A DNA stretch of 64,000 bases from Anisus vortex. Its lineage: Eukaryota; Mollusca; Gastropoda; Planorbidae. The translations under genes and the position numbers were made by a program. The DNA is taken from assembly GCA_949126835.1 (NCBI GenBank), contig CASBPS010000116.1, positions 1,178,001 to 1,242,000 of the forward strand, read 5' to 3'. Within the stretch, counting starts at the first letter, position 1. The number at the start of each line of letters is the position of its first letter. The notes under the pieces are model-generated. The model ran no database searches. It worked only from the letters and a program-made list of their open reading frames with translations, and had not been told where the DNA came from. This document shows, piece by piece, positions 59,601 through 64,000 of the stretch.

Positions 59601-61574
59601 ACTGGTTACTCACCTTTTGAGTTAATCTTTGGTAGAAATGCCAATGGTCCATTAGAGAATTTTAAAGCAGAATTACTAAAAACCAAAGAAACAAAAATGT
59701 CACCTTTTGATCTAATAAATAAGACAGAAAAACATATGAAAACAGCATATCAATTTGCTGTGGAAAAAAACCAAGAAATTAAAGAAAAAACCATACTTAG
59801 AGAAAACATGAATAAAAACTTAAGAAAGTTAGAAATAGGAAACAAAGTACTTGTATATTTACCCATTGGTTCTGGTAATACCATGCAATGGAAAGGTCCT
59901 TATGACATTATACATAAATTGTCAGATGTTACATATAAAATTGACATAAATGGTAGTGAAAAAATTGTTCACATCAACAATTTAAGACATTATGAAGAAA
60001 GCAATATAGTTGATACTACATCAAAAACTAATGACAAAATAGAAAACAACAATGTTATCATCGTTGAAGATGAAAATATTAAAGACATTCCAAGTAATGT
60101 TAACTACTTGTGTGGCATGACCGCAAATACAACTAATGAATTAGAGCAAATTAACTTAGATCATATTCAAAGTGTAGAAACTAAAAATAAAATTGTGAAA
60201 ATATTAAACAAATTTAAAGATACAATCACAGAAACACCTGGTTTGACTAATGTCATTGAACATACAATAGAATTAACTGACAAAAAAGAGTTTAGATCAA
60301 AAGCTTATAGAATTCCACAAATGCTAGTTGACAAAGTGGATAAAGAATTGGACCAATTAATTGAAAATAAGATTATAAACAAATCTATGTCTCAATACTC
60401 TTCACCAATGGTAATAGTAAAAAAAAAAAATGGTTCAATTAGACTTTGCTGTGACTATCGCAAATTAAATAAAATCACAAAAATTGATCAAGAAGGGTTA
60501 CCTAACATAGACAATATCATCAATACTATGGCAACTGGGAAAATATTTTCCACTATAGACTTGACCAGAGGTTTTTGGCAAGTACCTCTAGATAAAAATT
60601 CTAAAGATTACGCAGCTTTTATCACACATAGAGGTGTGTTTAACTGGAATGTAATGCCATTTGGTCTCATAAATAGTACTGCAACTTTCACTAAATTAAT
60701 GAGAAAAATTCTTCCTCAAAGAAACAACATAATTCACTATGTGGATGATGTGTGTATATATACAGAAACTTGGGATGAACACTTGACTATTTTAGAAGAA
60801 GTCTTACAAATACTAAAAGATAACAATTTAACTGTATCCCCAACTAAATTAAAGATAGGACAAACAGAAATTGAATTCCTGGGACATACATTTTCTAATG
60901 GCCAAGTCAAGCCAACAGAACAATTACACAAAAAGATCTTAGAAATAAAGACACCTAAAACTAAGAAAGAAGTTAGAGCACTCTTAGGTTTATTCAATTA
61001 TTACAGCAAGTTTATTCCAAAATACAGTCAAATAGTTAGACCTATCATAGATCTTACAAAAAAATTTCAACCAAATTATGTAAATTGGAATAATGAATGT
61101 GAACAATCATTCAGACAACTAGTTAATGAGTTTTCTAAAGAACCAATTCTGGAAACTATTCAGAAAAATGATGAAATTATTTTAGCCTGTGATGCCTCAA
61201 AAATAGGACTAGGTGCTTGTATTTTTAAGAAAGTAATGATAGATTCAGAAATGGTGTACAAACCAGCATTCTATATAAGCCGTGCATTAACAAATAGTGA
61301 AAAAAATTTCAGTATATTGGAATTGGAAGGTTTATGCATAGCTTATGCTGTATTGAAATTTCAATACTATTTGTTAGGACGTAAGTTTACAATTCTCACA
61401 GATCACAAACCATTAGTAAATTTTAATGTGTCAAATGTAAATAACAAACGCATAAACAAATATGCATTATTACTATCTGATTATCAGTTTCAGATCAAAA
61501 GCATAGTTGGAAAAGATAATCATTTGCCAGATGTGTTATCAAGATTATCCATTTATATCCCAGATATTGAATAG
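56664..61574 (+). CDS. gag-pol: Gag-PR-INT-RT-RNase H polyprotein, 1636 residues
   Basis: Lys/Glu-rich coiled coil at about 20-100. Gag capsid-like domain at about 117-275. CCHC knuckle C328-x2-C331-x4-H336-x4-C341. A 14-residue NFPQGNQNQNFTRQ-type repeat in about 372-406. Aspartic protease D465-T-G-S-S with 'LIIGN' near 530. A second Gag-like segment at about 618-686. Integrase zinc finger H774-x6-H781-x29-C811-x2-C814, catalytic D844, D904, E940 (D-x35-E) and a GPY box at 1078-1080. Reverse transcriptase with D1299 and YVDD 1359-1362. RNase H with D1510, E1553/E1555, D1580 and D1623. No frameshift or stop separates gag from pol, so one polyprotein is likely cut by its own protease. No chromodomain, no env. 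The start is the first ATG of the open frame. All catalytic residues I can check are present. Confidence 0.95.
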   Translation: MDVKVKLMYEEAKALAKEFEITEKKELQEFIEKKVKELKKELSDKERDERAESRSHELKQKELDNELKQKELELELELKQKEIQLKLDHELELAKLQQNKVEHSTNSSNKHGVRFKMPPFDGKEKILDFLTLFETTCKGYNIPQSEWYIHLIPQLKDKGREALAHIDKEITDYTIIREQLIKFFIHSEDYYRQKFHSFLLTDKIEPRAFVSEVKSFLLTWLELIKIDTKNPNEIIEMIVVDKVLQMASKPLFTHIMERKVRNIENLIDAISNFKDSNPNVELTKQTQTVNTMQNRRHRSYSPPRTNSQYGRRQNYGNETNTNRQNLRCQFCNRYGHIERFCGFRIKYVSNRYRQNENRQNNQNFQNKNFPRQNFPQGNQNQNFTRQNFPQGNQNQNFTRRNFPQGNSTNQHVTNQNSENQNFQNRNKGNTNNPTTHRNNVIFENKGQLILFPAYVEGIRTYCLRDTGSSLTCVDERIIPPHKAKNILRIETIKLGNGSMVSCPITTIQIDTPWLTGYTEAAILKNCVAPLIIGNTYGVKQDNSFEIFQQWMDLKSTDLNLKPVILLENNQLGDLSQDEFGPALQTVSFLQTLGKSDSSIINDTPNIDIPINKVKENLMPKWNGTEKLNQYIERFEEQCEINNIPKQLHAISLCKHLENHKAIYNIAEKEINDFQTLKTNILAYIDTTQKKTETQMKKREQISLNSMPFDEQTLKNEQKQDEYINKIVSQLGKENFKQGQMKLINGILCRIETKSDITQIVVPKSLTVQIMKISHDNALAGHLSTKKTCNKIKNNFWWPNLEKDLKTFIKSCSTCLIHNQKNSKHKAPLQKTDTVDKPFVKIAIDIIGPMKEARNSKAKFALTLIDMGSRWVEVIPLREITADRVCNSLLPIFCRFGFPKTILSDNGTQFKSKLTQAFTKMLNITQIFSSIYHPESNGMVERANQTIKQMLAKVCEEHPYEWDEFLPAILFAYRQAKHESTGYSPFELIFGRNANGPLENFKAELLKTKETKMSPFDLINKTEKHMKTAYQFAVEKNQEIKEKTILRENMNKNLRKLEIGNKVLVYLPIGSGNTMQWKGPYDIIHKLSDVTYKIDINGSEKIVHINNLRHYEESNIVDTTSKTNDKIENNNVIIVEDENIKDIPSNVNYLCGMTANTTNELEQINLDHIQSVETKNKIVKILNKFKDTITETPGLTNVIEHTIELTDKKEFRSKAYRIPQMLVDKVDKELDQLIENKIINKSMSQYSSPMVIVKKKNGSIRLCCDYRKLNKITKIDQEGLPNIDNIINTMATGKIFSTIDLTRGFWQVPLDKNSKDYAAFITHRGVFNWNVMPFGLINSTATFTKLMRKILPQRNNIIHYVDDVCIYTETWDEHLTILEEVLQILKDNNLTVSPTKLKIGQTEIEFLGHTFSNGQVKPTEQLHKKILEIKTPKTKKEVRALLGLFNYYSKFIPKYSQIVRPIIDLTKKFQPNYVNWNNECEQSFRQLVNEFSKEPILETIQKNDEIILACDASKIGLGACIFKKVMIDSEMVYKPAFYISRALTNSEKNFSILELEGLCIAYAVLKFQYYLLGRKFTILTDHKPLVNFNVSNVNNKRINKYALLLSDYQFQIKSIVGKDNHLPDVLSRLSIYIPDIE

Positions 61575-61886
61575 ACAATACTGAAAGATAATTGTCTAGG
61601 ACTAATGTAAAACTTGAGACTTCAGATTTTTGGTCTCATAGTTAATCTCATGGTGTATAACTTCTGTAAGACACCGATGTAAATTGTTTTTATGATGATT
61701 ATTTATGTTTTTATGATGATTATTTATGTGTTTTTTTTGTACTATGATTACATGAATATTACGTGACTTAATTAGATACGTTAACTATTGATATGCAACT
61801 AAATATTTTATTGATTTTTTAACAATAATTTATGTTCCCTATATATGTAATTATGCAAAAATAATAATGAATTATTATTTTTTTCC
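61575..61886 (+). other. 3' untranslated part of the LTR element
   Basis: About 310 bp of AT-rich DNA between the gag-pol stop and the purine tract. It contains a short direct repeat 'atgatgattatttatg' (near 61692 and 61711). No env-like frame. Confidence 0.7.
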
Positions 61887-61901
61887 GGGAGGGGTGAGTA
61901 A
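61887..61901 (+). promoter_or_regulatory. Polypurine tract
   Basis: 'gggaggggtgagtaa' lies directly before the 3' LTR; it is purine-rich with one pyrimidine. It is the expected plus-strand primer. Confidence 0.75.
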
Positions 61902-62443
61902 TGCTAGTATGCACTAACATGGTCAAAGGGAAATGACTCAGTAAATAGTCAATAGTCAATAGTATAGTACAATAGTTATGGGCCCTGGGAAGAATGTGAA
62001 TATCACAATCTAGTTGGTTCTACTGCGTCGTAGCTATACAAAGCATGCTTTGCACGTTGTACATGTCTCAGTCTGATCACGGGGTTTTACATGTCTCAGT
62101 CTGATCACGGGGGGTAAAGGACCGGAGAATAGTCAGTCGACTCAAATATCTAGAAGCGTATGGACGCATACGTTAGACTCGGAACTATACCACATTTTAT
62201 CAGAATACTATTTCATTTCTTGGACTTATATTATATTATATGATTGTTGGATGTACTGTGAATAATGTATTGTGAGTATTAATAAATAGATATATATTGC
62301 TGCAAAGATTTGAATTATCAAGTGTGTTAAACATACTGTAAAATAATATTAAAGAAACATTTAACTCAACTCAAGCAACTCAATCAACTCATGATTCTAT
62401 TAGCCTACGAAGAACAATAATAATTAAAATAGAGTCAATAACA
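61902..62443 (+). repeat. 3' LTR
   Basis: 542 bp, identical to the 5' LTR except for one deleted base near 62340. Followed by the target duplication GTACT at 62444-62448. Confidence 0.95.
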
Positions 62444-62559
62444 GTACTATAACTTTTTTTGTGTAATTTTTTAACAGTCTTATTTTTAAGGCTAGAAGTG
62501 TTTATTATGTCTAATGATTGTTAGTTTAAAACAAAATAAAATTTAATTGTTATAGGTTC

Positions 62560-62900
62560 GTTTTGTTTTTGTTGATAATGTTAAATACTGGGTTTATAAC
62601 TAGTGAATGTTCACAACAGACACAAGTAAAACCGATAAGCCTAGAAACATTAGAGGGTAGAAGGGCAAAGATTAAAGTAGTAAAGTTTTCGTCAGCGCAT
62701 AGAACTGTCATCAACGGCATAAGAGCTATACAAGAACTATTATTATTATTATTATGAGAGAACAAATACGTATAAATACTCTTTCTTCATGAGTAGCATA
62801 AGGGTGTGGAATGGGTTGCCTGAACAAACTGGTAAAACCAGTAACTTTACATCATTTAAAACATTGATCCTTAGAGAAGCCATCATCTCCTACCAAGCGC
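62560..62900 (+). pseudogene. LINE RT C-terminal fragment (copy B)
   Basis: 'KPISLETLEGRRAKIKVVKF' is readable at about 62625-62690. A later 'VWNGLPEQTGKTSNFTSFK' stretch (about 62805-62865) lies in another frame after an ATT microsatellite. Partner of 35355-35800, where the two parts are likewise separated. This is the C-terminal tail of an old LINE RT. Confidence 0.6.
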
Positions 62901-63264
62901 ATCCCCAGGTGGCGGATATATAAGTCCGTGGACTACCAGGTTAGCTGTTGTAGAAGGTGAGATGGGATAAACAATTGTAATGATACTTTTTTAGTAAATG
63001 CCTCATAAATCATACGAAACGACTGCAAAAAGAAAAGCGAACATAGCGCACTGTAGCTCTAAACCCGGACAGATAAATTAATGCTATCTTGCTGATTGTC
63101 TTGTCTGATCAAAGACTATGGTAGCACATCCAGGGATAACAACCGGCTGAAGTCGGAGGCAATGGGACTTAATTACTTTATACTGCCACGCAATTCTCAA
63201 TGAATTGAGAACGAGAAGAAGAAGAAACAAAAAATTAGTCGAATTACAAGAATAGACTCAGATT

Positions 63265-64000
63265 ACAGGATGCGCAAAAGCAAAGCCACGATCGTGGCTT
63301 CATGCATTTAAAAAAAAATGCGCAATCGTTATAATTAGATATGTATTTGCCGACATTACCGATTCGAAATTTTAGTTTTGTAGTGAAGTGGAAATGGTAA
63401 ACTTAGTTTACAAAGAAAGGGAGTATAATAGAAAAAAACTGTGTTTTTATGGTTTTCTTGTTAAGGTTGATAAAAACATAAACACAGCTATATGTGGAAA
63501 TTTCTTGTTACTTTTAATTTTGACTCTTAACATGTAAAGGGAGGCGGTGAGAAATATTACTTCATTGGAAATGTACATTTAAAAAATCTTTTCAGCAAGA
63601 AGCTTGTTTTCATTTGTACGCATTCACTTCTTCCAATAGTGTATTGATTTTATTAGATCTGCCAATTTTTTTAACGTCCTTATTAAAGCAAAATAGGAAA
63701 TGAATAAAAAGTCTATCGAGTGTGAGTTACTAATATTATGGAATAGCCGCCCACTCCCCGGAATAAGCCGTTAACAGTAAAATTTACATTTAAAATTTAA
63801 CTTATCATAATAATATAGGTAATCGCATGGATACATGCGCTTTATAAATAATAGTTATTATTAAAATCGTGTTTTGTTATCCTAAATGTATATTACTAAA
63901 ATTTATATTTGTGATATTGATTACTTGTTTTAAACTAGAGAAACGTTTAGTAGTTACACATGTTTTATATAGATACAAGTAGCATTCGAGCATGAAATGG
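63265..64000. repeat. End of duplication B with family D fragments
   Basis: 63270-63465 does not match copy A ('caaagccacgatcgtggctt' is a local inverted repeat). From 63470 the sequence again follows copy A (36460-36990) to the window end, through family D blocks 'acataaacacagctatatg' and 'aaagggaggcggtgag'. Confidence 0.6.

Larger units (their letters stand above)
54263..62443 (+). mobile_element. Intact Gmr1-like Ty3/gypsy LTR retrotransposon with copia-type domain order
   Basis: The element is 8181 bp with two LTRs of 543 and 542 bp that differ by one missing base. Both have TG...CA ends and are flanked by a perfect 5-bp duplication GTACT (54258-54262 and 62444-62448). A tRNA-Leu-type primer site follows the 5' LTR and a purine tract precedes the 3' LTR. 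A single gag-pol frame has Gag, protease, integrase, reverse transcriptase and RNase H in that order. Ty3/gypsy elements normally have integrase last. The order here is that of Ty1/copia and, among gypsy-type elements, of the Gmr1 group first described in deuterostomes. No env frame. All parts needed for retrotransposition appear intact and the insertion is recent. Confidence 0.93.
47063..64000. repeat. Segmental duplication, copy B (continues past window)
   Basis: Collinear with copy A from the 'gtttgttacacacaaaaaa' block. It is interrupted by the 8,181-bp LTR element at 54263-62443 and resumes at 62444 to the window end, where it still matches copy A at 36985. It retains about 560 bp of family D (47135-47690) absent from A. 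It lacks the A-specific solo LTR. Confidence 0.9.

Noticed and set aside
57248..60997. Minus-strand frames inside the retrotransposon
   Set aside because: They are antisense shadows of the gag-pol frame, hydrophobic and without domains.
61575..61886. Possible env gene after RNase H
   Set aside because: Only about 310 bp of AT-rich DNA separates the gag-pol stop from the polypurine tract, with no frame of useful length.

Overview
This window is AT-rich eukaryotic DNA dominated by repeats. It is most likely from a gastropod mollusc. Evidence: intron-split exons with GT/AG borders, tRNA-derived SINEs, hAT-type MITEs, APE-type LINEs, a Ty3/gypsy-type LTR element, many minisatellites, and a secreted-protein exon of a type I associate with pulmonate snails. 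The genus cannot be settled from sequence alone.

Layout. 1-5.2 kb: truncated tandem array, SINE, hairpin repeat, 43-bp satellite. 5.7-8.4 kb: hAT MITE and a dispersed AT-rich repeat (called family D here) holding an exact 11 x 45 bp array. 9.0-12.2 kb: satellite of about 49 x 65 bp. 13.3-14.5 kb: decayed retroelement ORF with a zinc knuckle. 17.4-18.2 kb: nested 33/61-bp array. 18.7-19.8 kb: decayed SWIM/YqaJ-exonuclease gene. 20.6-22.3 kb: decayed LINE. 23.2-23.6 kb: THAP-domain first exon with a TATA-like box.

27.35-37.0 kb (copy A) and 47.06-64.0 kb (copy B) form a direct segmental duplication. Each copy carries two exons of a secreted or receptor protein on the + strand, a 53-bp minisatellite, a hAT MITE, a SINE and family D fragments. 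Each copy also holds an insertion the other lacks. Copy A has a 1,349-bp solo LTR (target duplication ATGGC). Copy B has an intact 8,181-bp LTR retrotransposon (target duplication GTACT). Between the copies lie more family D, a 30 x 29 bp satellite and a nearly full-length LINE on the - strand with one 1142-residue EN-RT frame.

The most notable object is the LTR retrotransposon at 54263-62443. Its single 1636-residue frame has Ty3/gypsy-type domains in Ty1/copia order (Gag-PR-INT-RT-RNase H), as in Gmr1-type elements. It carries a second Gag-like segment between protease and integrase, a tandemly amplified primer-binding site, and a leader with a CRE and three evenly spaced YY1-type sites. 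Its LTRs differ by one base, so the insertion is recent. Host coding content is small: the duplicated exon pair and the THAP exon; nearly all other long frames are repeat-derived.
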